A stretch of 64,000 nt of DNA from G963663775 sp963664255 (GCA_963664255.1 OY760938.1:1240001-1304000); one strand, 5' to 3'. Positions 16,700-26,332 are shown, numbered from the stretch's first letter. Notes: generated by a model from the sequence alone, not told the origin. Program-made: numbers and translations.

Positions 16700-17722
16700 A
16701 TGAACATCAAGAGAACGTTAGCAGCACTTTTGGTAGGAACAATGGCATTTGGACTGACCGCTTGTGGTTCTTCCGACACGTCGAACACCAGCACCGATTC
16801 TAACGCAGATTCCAGCACCGCTTCCGCAGCTGGCGAAACCGCATCCAGCGGTGATGTCAAAATTGCATACATCGTTAAGGCAAAAACCGATGAATTCTGG
16901 ACCAACATGGAAAAGGGTGCAGAAGAATATGCACAGGAAAAGGGCATTCAGGTAGACTTCCAGGCACCTGAAAAGGAAACCGATGTTGAAAAGCAGGTAC
17001 AGTTTGTAGAAAACGCAGTGGTTAAGGGTTATGATGCCATTATCCTGTCCGCAGCTGATTCCAAATCCTTGATTCCGGCAATCGTCAAGGCAAACGATGC
17101 AAACATTCCGGTTATTCTCGTCAATGACACCATTGATAACGATGCACTGGCAGAAGCGGGCGGCAAGGTAGAAACCTATGTCGGCATCGACCAGTATGAA
17201 GCAGCATCTTTGGCAGGCAAATACGCTGCAGAAAACATCACAGACGGCAAGATGCTGTATTTGGAAGGCATTTCCGGCGTTGCAGCACATGAAGACCGCT
17301 TGAACGGCTTTAAGGACCAGGCAGGTGCATTCACAGTCGTTGCTTCGCAGACAGCAAAGTGCGACCGTAACGAAGCATTCAATGTTATGCAGAATGTGCT
17401 GTCTGCACATCCGGAAGTGAACGTTGTTTGGGCAATCAATGCTGAAATGGGTCAGGGCGCGGTTCAGGCAATCGAACAGAGCGGTTTTGCAGGCAAGGTA
17501 CAGGTATTTGACTTTGATGCATCCAGCGATGACATTGCTGCAATCGAAGCTGGCACACTGGCAGGTTCTGTAGCACAGTATCCGGACCTGCAGGCAAAGG
17601 CTGCAATTCAGGCTTGTCTCGATGTGCTGGATGGTCAGACCTTGGAAGCACACACCAAGACAAAGGCAGCTTTGGTTACCAAGGACAATGTAGCAGACTT
17701 CAAGGCAGGCAAGGACATCTAA
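16700..17722 (+). CDS. Sugar ABC transporter substrate-binding lipoprotein
   Basis: 340 aa. Signal peptide with lipobox LTAC (Cys about 22), so anchored outside the membrane. A Ser/Thr/Asp-rich linker follows, then a type I periplasmic-binding fold (IAYIVKAKTDEFW, IILSAADSKSLIPA, NDTIDNDALAEA, WAINAEMGQGA). It captures the sugar or inositol ligand. A stable hairpin follows the gene, which would let the binding protein be made in excess over downstream enzymes. Confidence 0.9.
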   Translation: MNIKRTLAALLVGTMAFGLTACGSSDTSNTSTDSNADSSTASAAGETASSGDVKIAYIVKAKTDEFWTNMEKGAEEYAQEKGIQVDFQAPEKETDVEKQVQFVENAVVKGYDAIILSAADSKSLIPAIVKANDANIPVILVNDTIDNDALAEAGGKVETYVGIDQYEAASLAGKYAAENITDGKMLYLEGISGVAAHEDRLNGFKDQAGAFTVVASQTAKCDRNEAFNVMQNVLSAHPEVNVVWAINAEMGQGAVQAIEQSGFAGKVQVFDFDASSDDIAAIEAGTLAGSVAQYPDLQAKAAIQACLDVLDGQTLEAHTKTKAALVTKDNVADFKAGKDI

Positions 17723-17754
17723 TGTCCACTGTCTGAAGATAAATGGATAAGAAA

Positions 17755-17782
17755 AGGGTCGGAGCACGGTTGCTTCGACCCT
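17755..17782 (+). promoter_or_regulatory. Intercistronic hairpin after the binding-protein gene
   Basis: Twelve-bp stem with one G-U pair and loop CGGT, not followed by a T run. Position and structure suit an mRNA 3'-end stabiliser or partial terminator that raises binding-protein levels relative to the downstream enzymes. Confidence 0.6.
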
Positions 17783-17816
17783 GATTTCTGAAACCAAACA
17801 GGAGGAAAACACAATT

Positions 17817-18602
17817 ATGAAGCTTCAAAAATCAGCTTGCATTGAACCCATGTATTCCGAAATCCCATTTTTGGAGCGGTTTCAAGCAGCAAAAGACGAT
17901 GGATTCGAGTTTGTAGAATTCTGGGGCTGGACCGACAAGGATTTGGATGCGGTGAAAGCAGCAGCAGAAAAAGCAGGCATCGGCATTTCAGGATTCAACG
18001 GCGATGCAGATTATTCTCTCATCGACCCCACCCACAAGGAAAAGTATCTGGACTTTTTAAAGCAGTCGGTTGCGGCGGCACAGAAAATCGGCGCAAAGTC
18101 GGTGACCATTCATTCCAACGCCTTGGGCGATGGTGGCATCGTGGTCAACCATTACACCGAGCTGTCCGACACAGTGAAACTGTGTTCCATGTATGATATG
18201 CTGCTCGAATGCGCAAAAATCGCAGAAGAAAGCGGCATTGCCATGAATCTGGAGCCGCTGAACATCACAACTGACCATGTGGGCAACTTCTTGGCAAACA
18301 CCCAAATGGCGGCAGAAATGACCCGTCTGATTGGTTCTCCGATGCTCAAGGTGCTGTATGATGTGTATCATATGCAGCTCAACGAAGGCAGCATCTGCGA
18401 CACCATCACCGCATATGGTGACCAGTTCGGACATATCCATGTGGCAGACGCACCGGGTCGCCACGAGCCAGGCACAGGCGAAATCAATTACACCAAGGTG
18501 TTTGCTTGCTTGGAAGAGAGCGGCTACACAGGCAGAGTTGGCTTTGAGCTGATGCCGAAAACCACCACAGCAGAAGCTGTGAAAGCAATTATGCGCTATT
18601 AA
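17817..18602 (+). CDS. TIM-barrel sugar isomerase/epimerase (hydroxypyruvate isomerase-like)
   Basis: 261 aa. AP-endonuclease-2-type TIM barrel with metal ligands in MNLEPLN, VLYDVYHMQ, HIHVADAPGRHEPG and GFELMP, the pattern of hydroxypyruvate isomerase and IolE/IolI relatives. It starts with AGGAGG at 17802-17807. Located between transporter and dehydrogenase genes, it probably isomerises the keto-inositol or keto-sugar made by the dehydrogenase. The exact substrate cannot be told from sequence. Confidence 0.8.
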   Translation: MKLQKSACIEPMYSEIPFLERFQAAKDDGFEFVEFWGWTDKDLDAVKAAAEKAGIGISGFNGDADYSLIDPTHKEKYLDFLKQSVAAAQKIGAKSVTIHSNALGDGGIVVNHYTELSDTVKLCSMYDMLLECAKIAEESGIAMNLEPLNITTDHVGNFLANTQMAAEMTRLIGSPMLKVLYDVYHMQLNEGSICDTITAYGDQFGHIHVADAPGRHEPGTGEINYTKVFACLEESGYTGRVGFELMPKTTTAEAVKAIMRY

Positions 18603-18626
18603 TTTTTATCACCACTGGAGGATGTT

Positions 18627-19634
18627 ATGAAAGTTGGTATTATTGGTGCCGGTCGTATCGGCAAGGTGCACGCAAAGAACATTGCAATGTTCGTGCCGGA
18701 ATTGGAAATCAAGACCATTGCGGACCCGTTTATGAATGAGGAAACCGAAGCGTTTGCAAAGCGTTATGGCATTCCGAACACCACAAAGGAAGCAAATGAT
18801 ATTCTGAACGATGCAGAAATCGAAGCGGTACTCATTTGCTCTTCAACAGACACCCATTCTAAGTACATCATTGAAGCGGCAAACGCAGGCAAGCATATTT
18901 TCTGCGAAAAGCCGGTCGATTATGATTTAGCAAAGGTACACGAAGCGATTGACACCGCAAACAAAGCAGGCGTCAAGCTGCAGATTGGTTTCTGCCGTCG
19001 TTTTGACCACAACCACCGTGCAGTATATGATATGGTACGTGCAGGCAAGGTTGGCGCGGTCAACATCATCAAAATCAGCTCTCGTGACCCGGAGCCGCCC
19101 CCGGTATCCTATGTCAAGGTTTCTGGCGGTATCTTCTATGATATGATGATTCATGACTTTGATATGGCACGCTTTTTGGCAGGCAGCGAAGTCACTGAAG
19201 TGCACGCGGTTGGCTCTGTGCTGGTAGACCCAGGCATTGGCGAAGCAGGCGATGTGGACACCGCACTGGTTACCCTGAAGTTTGAAAACGGTGCGATTGG
19301 CGTCATTGACAACAGCCGTAAGGCAGTGTATGGCTATGACCAGCGCGTGGAAGTGTTCGGCTCTGAGGGCTGCGCACAGAACGAAAACGACATTCCGAAC
19401 ACCGCTGTTCTGTCCACCGCAGACGGCACCAGCTATGGCACTGCATACAAGGTCATGTGGGACCGCTACACAGGCGCATTTGTTGCAGAAATGCAGGCAT
19501 TTGCACAGGCAGTTGCAAACGATGAAGAACCGCCTGTCACAGGCATGGATGGTCTGTATCCGGTGCTGATGGCAGCGGCAGCAACCAAATCGCTCAAGGA
19601 AGGTCGCCCTGTCAAGATTTCCGAAGTAGAATAA
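18627..19634 (+). CDS. iolG: Gfo/Idh/MocA dehydrogenase, inositol 2-dehydrogenase-like
   Basis: 335 aa. N-terminal Rossmann motif GIIGAGRIGKVHAKNI, the EKPVDYDL motif with catalytic lysine (about residue 95), then QIGFCRRFDHNH and GGIFYDMMIHDFDMARFL carrying the catalytic Asp/His of inositol 2-dehydrogenases. It oxidises myo-inositol to scyllo-inosose using NAD (family knowledge). GGAGG ribosome site; last gene of the transporter operon. Related deoxy-inositol or sugar substrates are possible. Confidence 0.82.
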   Translation: MKVGIIGAGRIGKVHAKNIAMFVPELEIKTIADPFMNEETEAFAKRYGIPNTTKEANDILNDAEIEAVLICSSTDTHSKYIIEAANAGKHIFCEKPVDYDLAKVHEAIDTANKAGVKLQIGFCRRFDHNHRAVYDMVRAGKVGAVNIIKISSRDPEPPPVSYVKVSGGIFYDMMIHDFDMARFLAGSEVTEVHAVGSVLVDPGIGEAGDVDTALVTLKFENGAIGVIDNSRKAVYGYDQRVEVFGSEGCAQNENDIPNTAVLSTADGTSYGTAYKVMWDRYTGAFVAEMQAFAQAVANDEEPPVTGMDGLYPVLMAAAATKSLKEGRPVKISEVE

Positions 19635-19803
19635 CATACGCTTTCTCTTTTCCATTTTTCCGATGGCCTCTGCCGCACCTTGCAAAGATGAGCTTCCCCC
19701 TCGTTTGTGCTTGGTGTAAATGCCACAAGGCAGGCTTCTCCAAGGCCATATACAGGAGGGCACAGAGCTGATTTTCTGCAAAGGAACGGCTCTGTGTGCT
19801 TGC

Positions 19804-19841
19804 AAAGACCTTTCCGCACGGTGGAGAGGTCTTTGTGTTTT
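19804..19841 (+). terminator. Terminator region after the inositol operon
   Basis: The 306-bp gap to the chemoreceptor gene holds two hairpins: a loose one at 19761-19799 (GCACAGAGC with GCTCTGTGTGC) and this one (AAAGACC stem, then TTTGTGTTTTT). No other gene is seen in the gap. Confidence 0.6.
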
Positions 19842-19940
19842 TCACCGTACGGATTGTGGTGAGGACTGCACAGAAGCATCGCGAAATCCGATAGATGATA
19901 TGTTAACTTCTCTGTTTTGTACGGATAGGAGATGTGAGTT

Positions 19941-21719
19941 ATGATAAAGCAGTTGAAAATTGGGCAAAAATTGTTTGTTTTGGTGGCAAGTTTGCTGCTG
20001 TGTGTGCTGATTGTGGCAGGTGCGGCACTGCTGCTGATGGGTCAAATGAGTGCAGCCGCCAATGCCATCAGCAAGGCGTGGATGCCCTCCATGATGGCAG
20101 TGGAAGAAATCAATAAACTCACCGCCGATTACCGCAACAGCGAGCAGGGGTATCTGCTTTCCACGACCAAGACCCTGCAAAAAACCTATGAAAATCAGAT
20201 GCAAGAGAAATCGCAGCAAATGACCCAACTGTTTTCGGACTATGCAGGAATGGTCAAAAGCGAAGAGGAGCAGGCGCTGCTGACAAACACACAGGAGCAG
20301 TGGGACGGCTATCTGAAAATCAGCCAAGAAATGCTGACCTATTCTCAAAATGGGCAGCCTGACCAAGCCAATATCCTGTTAAACGGCAAGTCACGCACGG
20401 CATTTGAAAACATGGCATTTGCCTGCTCGAAAATCGTGGAATACAATCAAACAGGTGCGATACAGGCGGGCGAAGGTGCAGAGTCCCTGTATGGAAAATC
20501 ACGCATCTTTTTGGTGCTGGTTGTGCTCATCGGCATACTTTCTGCCATTCCGCTTGCAGTTGTGATTGCACATATGATTGTGCGCCCTATTTATCGGCTG
20601 CATCTCGCTGCCGATGCGATTGGAAAAGGGGATTTGACCGTTGACGTGCAATATCAATCCCGCGATGAGGTGGGAGCAATCGCCGCATCCTTTCAGGCAA
20701 TGCGCCAGAGTCTGCAAGCCATCATTGGCGACATCCAATATTTGCTGGAAAAGATGGCAGATGGGGATTTCACCCTATGCAGCACCTGTGAAGGGCAATA
20801 TGTAGGGGCATATGCTGAAATTTTGTCTGCACTGGAGCGTTTGGGTGTCACCTTGAGTGCGACGATTTCAAAAATCAGCGATTCCTCCGACCAGGTTGCC
20901 AACGGTGCAGAGCAAGTGTCGAGTGGTGCACAGGCCCTGTCACAGGGTGCAACCGAGCAGGCAAGCGCCATCCAAGAGCTGTCCGCATCCATTGCGGAGG
21001 TGTCTTCTCAAGTCAGAAACAATGCCGAGCACGCAAAGCTGGCAAGTGAACGCGCAGAACTGGCAGGAACGGAAATCAACAGCAGTAATCAAGAAATGCA
21101 GAATATGGTGCGCGCGATGCAGGACATCACCACAAAATCCACAGAGATTTCTAAAATCATCAAGGTGATTGAAGACATTGCCTTTCAAACCAATATTCTG
21201 GCACTCAATGCGGCAGTCGAAGCAGCTAGAGCTGGCGTGGCAGGCAAAGGCTTTGCGGTCGTTGCCGATGAAGTGCGCAATTTGGCGAGCAAATCCGCCC
21301 AAGCGGCTAGGGGCACGACAAAACTGATTGAAGAAACCATTGTTGCCGTGCAGAATGGTTCCAAAATTGCGCAGACAACCGCGAGAAACATGGACAAGAG
21401 TGCAGAAGCCACCCAGCAGGCAATTTTGCTCATTGAGGGGATTGCAGAGGCTTCTCAGCAGCAGGCACAGTCGATTGCACAAATCGACATTGGTGTCGAG
21501 CAAATCTCGGCTGTGGTGCAGACCAACAACGCAACCGCACAGCAAAGTGCCGCAGCAAGTGAGGAGTTGTTTGGACAAGCGCAAGTACTCAAGACCTTGA
21601 TTGCCAAATTTCAATTACGGCAGACCGAAGGTCAAGAATTGAACCTCTTCCGCGCAGAAGAAGTGCCCGCAGAGGAAGAAATGGTGGAAATGCCCGCAGA
21701 GGAAGATTCCTATTTGTGA
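19941..21719 (+). CDS. Methyl-accepting chemotaxis protein
   Basis: 592 aa. TM1 at about 10-34, a four-helix-bundle sensor outside (about 35-180), TM2 at about 186-208, HAMP (about 210-260), then the cytoplasmic signalling domain whose tip reads VIEDIAFQTNILALNAAVEAA. The C-terminus ends acidic (VEMPAEEDSYL) without an NWETF pentapeptide. It signals to CheA/CheW. Next to an inositol uptake operon it may sense that ligand (inference). A deleted paralog remains at 10594-10790. Confidence 0.92.
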   Translation: MIKQLKIGQKLFVLVASLLLCVLIVAGAALLLMGQMSAAANAISKAWMPSMMAVEEINKLTADYRNSEQGYLLSTTKTLQKTYENQMQEKSQQMTQLFSDYAGMVKSEEEQALLTNTQEQWDGYLKISQEMLTYSQNGQPDQANILLNGKSRTAFENMAFACSKIVEYNQTGAIQAGEGAESLYGKSRIFLVLVVLIGILSAIPLAVVIAHMIVRPIYRLHLAADAIGKGDLTVDVQYQSRDEVGAIAASFQAMRQSLQAIIGDIQYLLEKMADGDFTLCSTCEGQYVGAYAEILSALERLGVTLSATISKISDSSDQVANGAEQVSSGAQALSQGATEQASAIQELSASIAEVSSQVRNNAEHAKLASERAELAGTEINSSNQEMQNMVRAMQDITTKSTEISKIIKVIEDIAFQTNILALNAAVEAARAGVAGKGFAVVADEVRNLASKSAQAARGTTKLIEETIVAVQNGSKIAQTTARNMDKSAEATQQAILLIEGIAEASQQQAQSIAQIDIGVEQISAVVQTNNATAQQSAAASEELFGQAQVLKTLIAKFQLRQTEGQELNLFRAEEVPAEEEMVEMPAEEDSYL

Positions 21720-21793
21720 CAGACGAAACGATACCTGATTTCGTAAAAGTGCCCTTGCGGTTGCAGGGTGAAAATTTGCAGGATAAGATGGAA

Positions 21794-21836
21794 GTGCCGA
21801 GAGAAAAACGATACATATCGTGTTTTTTCTCGGCAC
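21794..21836 (+). terminator. Terminator after the chemoreceptor gene
   Basis: Long near-perfect stem (GTGCCGAGA with TCTCGGCAC, extended by A/T pairs to an inner CGAT-ACAT-ATCG), 75 bp after the stop codon. Confidence 0.75.
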
Positions 21837-21855
21837 ACACCTTTTTGTATAGAAA

Positions 21856-22347
21856 TTATCCCTGCTCTAAATCAAGCAGCGCATCTTGGTGCTGATGCAG
21901 CTTTTGCAAAATCGTGCGCGCAATCGGCTGTGCCACACAGGCTTCTACGAAAAAAGCAATGGAAAAGTTGCGGGGCCATTTGTAAAAAAACAGACGAATG
22001 GGTTCTGCGCTGATGTGACGGCTTCCAATCCACGTTCCGATGACCGTTAAGAAAATGGACACCAGAAAAACGGTGCACAGGATGTGGAGCGTGACCTGTG
22101 CGCGGAAGCTGTCGTTTTGCGCGGCAACTCGTGCGGTCAGCTATGCTGCCGGTTTGTGTGTCAGCAGCACAAGCACGACAACCGCCAACCAGATAGACGG
22201 AATGACTTGCAGGGTATCCACCCCCCAATACCCTGTTTCCAAAAAGGTGATGAGTGGCGCAATGATGTTGACAGAGAGCACCGAAACGACCGTCAGGAAC
22301 AGTGCACCCTCTTTTTTACTGCGTGGCAGCTTCTGATGAAATTCCAT
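21856..22347 (-). pseudogene. DUF2798-type membrane protein with in-frame amber stop
   Basis: Reading from ATG 22347 (GGAGG 9 nt upstream), the frame encodes two TM segments typical of DUF2798. It then meets TAG (22141-22143) and continues in the same frame to a second half containing WPRNFSIAFFVEACVAQPIAR, the family's C-terminal signature. A CAG or similar codon changed to TAG would explain it. TAG is a normal stop elsewhere in the window, so recoding is unlikely. Confidence 0.75.
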
Positions 22348-22385
22348 AGGATTTTTCCTCCATTTTGTTTTGGTGCAAAAAAGAA

Positions 22386-22415
22386 AGCACGAAACTACCC
22401 CAGTAGTTTCGTGCT
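22386..22415. promoter_or_regulatory. Perfect hairpin upstream of the DUF2798 gene
   Basis: Thirteen-bp perfect stem with loop CCCA, 38 bp upstream of the DUF2798 start and followed on the minus strand by a T-rich run. It could act as attenuator or terminator of leftward readthrough. The stretch 22420-22700 has no gene I can support. Confidence 0.5.
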
Positions 22416-22701
22416 GAACCATTATACGCACCCATTATTTCTTTGCTATTGTACACCGTGCGCTGCCCAAAAGTCAAGCGCAAATTGGTGCCCTGCCCGT
22501 TTCAGCGGACATTCTCGCTCGCACCTATCGCAGCATTGCTCCGCCCTTTCAGCGGCTGTGTTGGGATGGCGACAAATGGACTTTATGCTCATATCCAGAC
22601 AGACATTTTATGATGTGCGAAGCTGTAATATCCGAACAATACTGAGCTTTATAAGCACGCTGTTGTTGGTTGCAGGGTTGATTATGGTGGATGTTTGGTT
22701 A

Positions 22702-23077
22702 AATAGAGAAGCAAATTGACGAACTTATTCAAATGAAAGTACGACGTGAATTAGATGATGACTGCTATAGCCGAAACTACCGCTCGTTAAAAGATGCGTT
22801 AGGGGAGCTGAAAGAAAAGCGCGCAACGCTTTCCGAGCACCAGTTGGCGGAAAGCAATCAGAAAACCAAGTTGCAGAAAATTCAAGAAGCACTGCAATCG
22901 CACAAAACACCATTAGAGAAATTCGATGAAGCTTTATTTACTGCACTGGTAGAAAAAATTATCATCCATTCTCCGACGGAGTTGACGTTTGTTTTGTTCG
23001 GCGGCACCCAATATCACATTGATGGAGCAAAATACAAACCGTTAGATACCCGTGGTAGACCACGTAAGAAGCAGTAA
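22702..23077 (+). pseudogene. C-terminal fragment of a large serine recombinase
   Basis: Coding similarity starts near 22702, just after a TAA, and runs to 23077. It has coiled-coil residues (SLKDALGELKEKRATLSEHQ) and EKFDEALFTALVEKIIIHS, then TFVLFGGTQYHI, the usual end of large serine recombinases. The catalytic N-terminus and recombinase domain are missing. Remnant of a departed element. Confidence 0.75.
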
Positions 23078-23081
23078 ACGC

Positions 23082-23116
23082 AGAAAGACCGTAATCTTTA
23101 CGATTACGGTCTTTCT
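23082..23116 (+). terminator. Terminator after recombinase fragment
   Basis: Perfect 15-bp stem with loop TTTAC directly after the stop codon; only a short T-rich tail. Confidence 0.75.
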
Positions 23117-23235
23117 CATTAGTCAGTAAATTACGAGCCGTTGACACTGAAAAACTTTATATTTCAAGGGAGTTTTTTATTTTGGAGCCTCAACTGATGA
23201 GGGGTAACGATAAAATATGTCGGAAAAAAATCCTC

Positions 23236-23264
23236 TTGACAAAATAGACAGACCGGTCTATTGT
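23236..23264 (+). promoter_or_regulatory. TetR promoter with palindromic operator
   Basis: TTGACA (23236-23241) and TATTGT (23259-23264) spaced 17 bp. The perfect palindrome AGACCGGTCT (23250-23259) fills the end of the spacer, so the TetR product would block its own promoter. Confidence 0.7.
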
Positions 23265-23293
23265 ATAAGAAGATAGACATGGAGGGAATAAGG

Positions 23294-23881
23294 ATGAAAA
23301 GAGGAGAAAAGGGTGAGCAGTCAAAAAACAAACTGATTGCGTGTGCAGCGCAGTTGTTTTGGAAAAACGGCTACAACTCCACGGGCATCAATGATATTTT
23401 AGCGGAGGCACAGTTGCCAAAGGGGTCTTTTTACTTCCATTTTGCCAGTAAGAAGGACCTTGCGGTCGCGGTTGCCACATACTATGAGGATAAAATCAAC
23501 CAGTGGCTGGAGCGGACGGCACAGGGAAAGGATTGGGAAACGTTCGTATCGGACTTTTCAGAAACTATGCTGCAGGGCGCGGCACAAGAGCAGCATTTTG
23601 GATGTCCTTTCGCGGTAATCGGGCTGGAGATTGCGTTTACCGAGCCGGAAATCGCCGTGCACTACACCAAGTCGCTGAACAAGCTGCAGAGTCTGTTCGA
23701 GGCGGTACTGCTGCGCTCTGGCGTGGCTGCGGAGGATACGCCGATTCTTGCAAAGCGTATATTTGCGACCTATGAGGGGCATCTGCTGCTGTACCGCATC
23801 AGTAAAGAAGTAACGGAGTTTCAAACAATGCGTACAGATTTAATCAGTATATTCAAGGACTATATGGAAGCGAGAAAATAG
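23294..23881 (+). CDS. TetR-family transcriptional regulator
   Basis: 195 aa from ATG 23294 (GGAGGG 9 nt upstream). N-terminal TetR helix-turn-helix (LFWKNGYNSTGINDILAEAQ, LPKGSFYFHFASK). The C-terminal domain contains HFGCPFAVIGLEIA, as in TetR_C_11/LfrR-like repressors. Immediately upstream of the thiolase gene, which it may also control. Confidence 0.85.
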   Translation: MKRGEKGEQSKNKLIACAAQLFWKNGYNSTGINDILAEAQLPKGSFYFHFASKKDLAVAVATYYEDKINQWLERTAQGKDWETFVSDFSETMLQGAAQEQHFGCPFAVIGLEIAFTEPEIAVHYTKSLNKLQSLFEAVLLRSGVAAEDTPILAKRIFATYEGHLLLYRISKEVTEFQTMRTDLISIFKDYMEARK

Positions 23882-23934
23882 GCATTATACTAGGAAAGCT
23901 AAATAACTGTCAAATTGATTCGGAGGAACAGAAC

Positions 23935-25116
23935 ATGAAAGATGTGGTCATTGTAAGTGCGGTTAGGACCGCAATCGGTGCATTCGGAAAGAGCCTGAAG
24001 GATGTGCCAGCGACAGAGCTCGGTGCGATTGTTATTCGGGAAGCCGTGCGACGTGCCGGAGTATCAGTGGAACAGGTGGATGAAGTGATTTTCGGCAACG
24101 TTCTGCAGGCCGGATTGGGACAAAACCCCGCCAGACAGGCGGCTGTGCAAGCAGGGTTGCCGATTAGCACACCGTCGATGACAATCAATAAAGTCTGCGG
24201 ATCGGGGCTCAAGGCGGTCATCCTAGCAGCACAGGCAATCAAAGCTGGTGATGCAGACATCATTGTTGCCGGTGGCATGGAAAATATGTCGCGCGCGCCG
24301 TTCCTTGTGAATGACACCCGCTGGGGACACAAGATGGGGCATCAGGCATTTGTGGACGAAATGCTAAGGGACGGGCTGCAGGATGCCTTTGAGGATTACC
24401 ACATGGCGATCACCGCCGAGAATGTGGCAGAAAAGTGGGGAGTGACCCGAGAAGAGCAGGATCAGTTTTCCCTTGCATCGCAACAGAAAGCAGAGCAAGC
24501 GATTAAAAATGGTCTCTTCAACGAGGAAATTGTACCGGTTGTGATTCGCACCAAAAAGGGAGAGACGGTGTTCGACACCGACGAATTCCCGCGCTTTGGC
24601 AACACAATGGAGGCGCTGAGCAAGCTCGGCACCCTATTTAAGAAGGATGGCACGGTTACGGCGGGCAATGCATCCGGACTCAACGACGGTGCATCGGCCC
24701 TAGTGGTGATGAGCGCAGACAAGGCGAAGGAATTGGGACTGGAGCCGCTTGCGAAGATTTCTTCCTATGCGTCAGCGGCGCTTGATCCATCCATTATGGG
24801 ATATGGGGCTTGCTTGGCAGCAAAGGCGGCGCTGGAAAAAGCGCATCTTAACGCGGATGATTTGGATTTGGTCGAAGCGAATGAGGCTTACGCGTCCCAG
24901 AGCATTGCGGTCACACGAGATCTCGGTGTGAATCTAGACAAGGTCAACATACATGGCGGCGCAATCGCACTTGGGCATCCGCTGGGTGCATCGGGCGCAC
25001 GCATTTTGGTCACTCTGCTGCATGCAATGGACAAGCGGCAGGCAAAGACGGGGCTTGCAACGCTGTGCATTGGCGGCGGACAGGGTGTTGCCTTGATTGT
25101 AGAGAAGAATGTGTGA
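23935..25116 (+). CDS. thlA: Acetyl-CoA acetyltransferase (thiolase)
   Basis: 393 aa, full thiolase length. Active-site Cys in NKVCGSGLKAV (about residue 88), His in GGAIALGHPLGASG (about 348) and Cys in LCIGGGQG (about 378). It condenses two acetyl-CoA to acetoacetyl-CoA for butyrate/lipid metabolism, or runs in reverse. GGAGG 8 nt upstream. Located between TetR and a QueG-like gene rather than in a butyrate operon, so it may be an accessory copy. Confidence 0.92.
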   Translation: MKDVVIVSAVRTAIGAFGKSLKDVPATELGAIVIREAVRRAGVSVEQVDEVIFGNVLQAGLGQNPARQAAVQAGLPISTPSMTINKVCGSGLKAVILAAQAIKAGDADIIVAGGMENMSRAPFLVNDTRWGHKMGHQAFVDEMLRDGLQDAFEDYHMAITAENVAEKWGVTREEQDQFSLASQQKAEQAIKNGLFNEEIVPVVIRTKKGETVFDTDEFPRFGNTMEALSKLGTLFKKDGTVTAGNASGLNDGASALVVMSADKAKELGLEPLAKISSYASAALDPSIMGYGACLAAKAALEKAHLNADDLDLVEANEAYASQSIAVTRDLGVNLDKVNIHGGAIALGHPLGASGARILVTLLHAMDKRQAKTGLATLCIGGGQGVALIVEKNV

Positions 25117-26159
25117 GTGGCATGTTAGAAACGCAGATTCAACACAAGGCATATGAACTGGGGTATGAAAAATGCGGCATCATCCCAATCGAGAGGATGG
25201 ATGGCTACATAGAAAAGTTCGAAGAACGGATGCAGAAAACACCGATGTCCGCGCCGTTTCACCAAAGTCAACAGCGGCTGCTGAATATTAGGGAGGATTT
25301 CCCGTGGGCAAAATCTGTGATAGTGCTGGCAGTTGCATACGGAAAATATAAAATCCCAGAGGAGGTGCGCGGACGAGTTGCGAAGGCTTACCTGTTTGAA
25401 AACCGTGTAAATCCGCGTTCGCCAGAGCATCAGCACAGTCTGGAAATGGAACAATATCTGCAGTCGCTGGGGCTGCAGACCGCAACGCACCGGAAGTTCG
25501 GCATCGTCGGACTGCGCTGGGCGGCGATGCAGGCAGGCATCGGTATTGTACGCCGTAACAACTTCTTTTACACCGAATCGGGGTCTTGGGTGCATCTCGA
25601 AGCATTCCTGATAGATCAGGAGATAGAACTGTTAGATACGCCCGAATTGCCGCCGTGTCCTGAAAATTGCACGAAATGTCAGTCCGCATGTCCGACAAAA
25701 TCGCTATCTGAGCCGTATACCATGCAGCCGGTTACCTGTATCTCCTTTTTAACGACATTCGGCGGGCGCGATATGCCAAATATGCCGCTGCGTGGTGCGC
25801 TTGGAAGCTGTATTTATGGCTGTGACCTGTGCCAGGAAGCCTGCCCGATGAACAAAGGCAAGTGGCAGGAGACGGAGGACTTTCCGGGTCTTGCGGAACT
25901 TGCACCGCTTCTAACGCCAGAAAACATCCTGCGGATGTCGGAGGATGTCTACCGCGAACGGGTGCAGCCGCTTTTTTTCTACCTGTCATCGGAGGAGCTT
26001 TGGAAGTGGAAGGTCGATGTGCTGTGCTATATGCGCAATAATTCGCCTGAAAGCTATCGTATGCTGCTGATACAGGCATGCAACGATACACACCCGAAGG
26101 TGCAGGAGATGGCGCAATGCATTTGCAACGAATTGGGGGTTGAAAAGCTACGATACTAA
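25113..26159 (+). CDS. QueG-like 4Fe-4S reductase
   Basis: About 348 aa. Epoxyqueuosine-reductase-type layout: an N-terminal cobalamin-binding-like region, two 4Fe-4S motifs (CPENCTKCQSACPTKSL and CIYGCDLCQEACPMN) and a C-terminal HEAT-like tail. GTG 25113 overlaps the thiolase stop (GTGA); ATG 25122 is an alternative. The family converts epoxyqueuosine to queuosine in tRNA, but many short Clostridia homologs are of untested function, so I give no symbol. Confidence 0.75.
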   Translation: MSGMLETQIQHKAYELGYEKCGIIPIERMDGYIEKFEERMQKTPMSAPFHQSQQRLLNIREDFPWAKSVIVLAVAYGKYKIPEEVRGRVAKAYLFENRVNPRSPEHQHSLEMEQYLQSLGLQTATHRKFGIVGLRWAAMQAGIGIVRRNNFFYTESGSWVHLEAFLIDQEIELLDTPELPPCPENCTKCQSACPTKSLSEPYTMQPVTCISFLTTFGGRDMPNMPLRGALGSCIYGCDLCQEACPMNKGKWQETEDFPGLAELAPLLTPENILRMSEDVYRERVQPLFFYLSSEELWKWKVDVLCYMRNNSPESYRMLLIQACNDTHPKVQEMAQCICNELGVEKLRY

Positions 26160-26207
26160 ATGCGAAAGAGTATTATATCTCTAGCGTAACGCATTTGTTT
26201 TTATCTA
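26158..26207. terminator. Hairpin repeat / terminator, copy 1
   Basis: AAATGCG pairs with CGCATTT and inner AGAG with CTCT, followed by TTTTTATCTAA. A diverged copy lies at 39044-39090. Here it follows the QueG-like gene and can terminate it. The rest of the gap to 26386 is the MITE-like element and the IS256 end. Confidence 0.6.
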
Positions 26208-26315
26208 AGAACTTGTATTCACAAACGCGAACTGGTGAAGAAGGGAAATTTTTTTTGCTAGGCTAGGCAAAAAAATTTATCCAAATTCACCAGCTTTCGT
26301 TTGTGAATACAGGTT
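26208..26315. repeat. MITE-like inverted-repeat element, copy B
   Basis: 108 bp, almost one long palindrome: about 30-bp terminal inverted repeats (AGAACTTGTATTCACAAACG at the left, complement at the right) plus an inner A/T palindrome. Its outer repeat matches the element at 9727-9842. It ends 17 bp before IS256. Confidence 0.75.
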
Positions 26316-26332
26316 TTATTTGCATTCTTGGA

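Noticed and set aside
21856..22347. Reassigned amber codon in this genome (two genes have internal TAG)
   Set aside because: TAG ends intact genes such as the ABC ATPase (15652-15654) and tetR, so it is a normal stop here.
22084..22719. 211-aa plus-strand frame antisense to DUF2798
   Set aside because: Covers a conserved gene on the other strand and has no ribosome site or domain; shadow frame.
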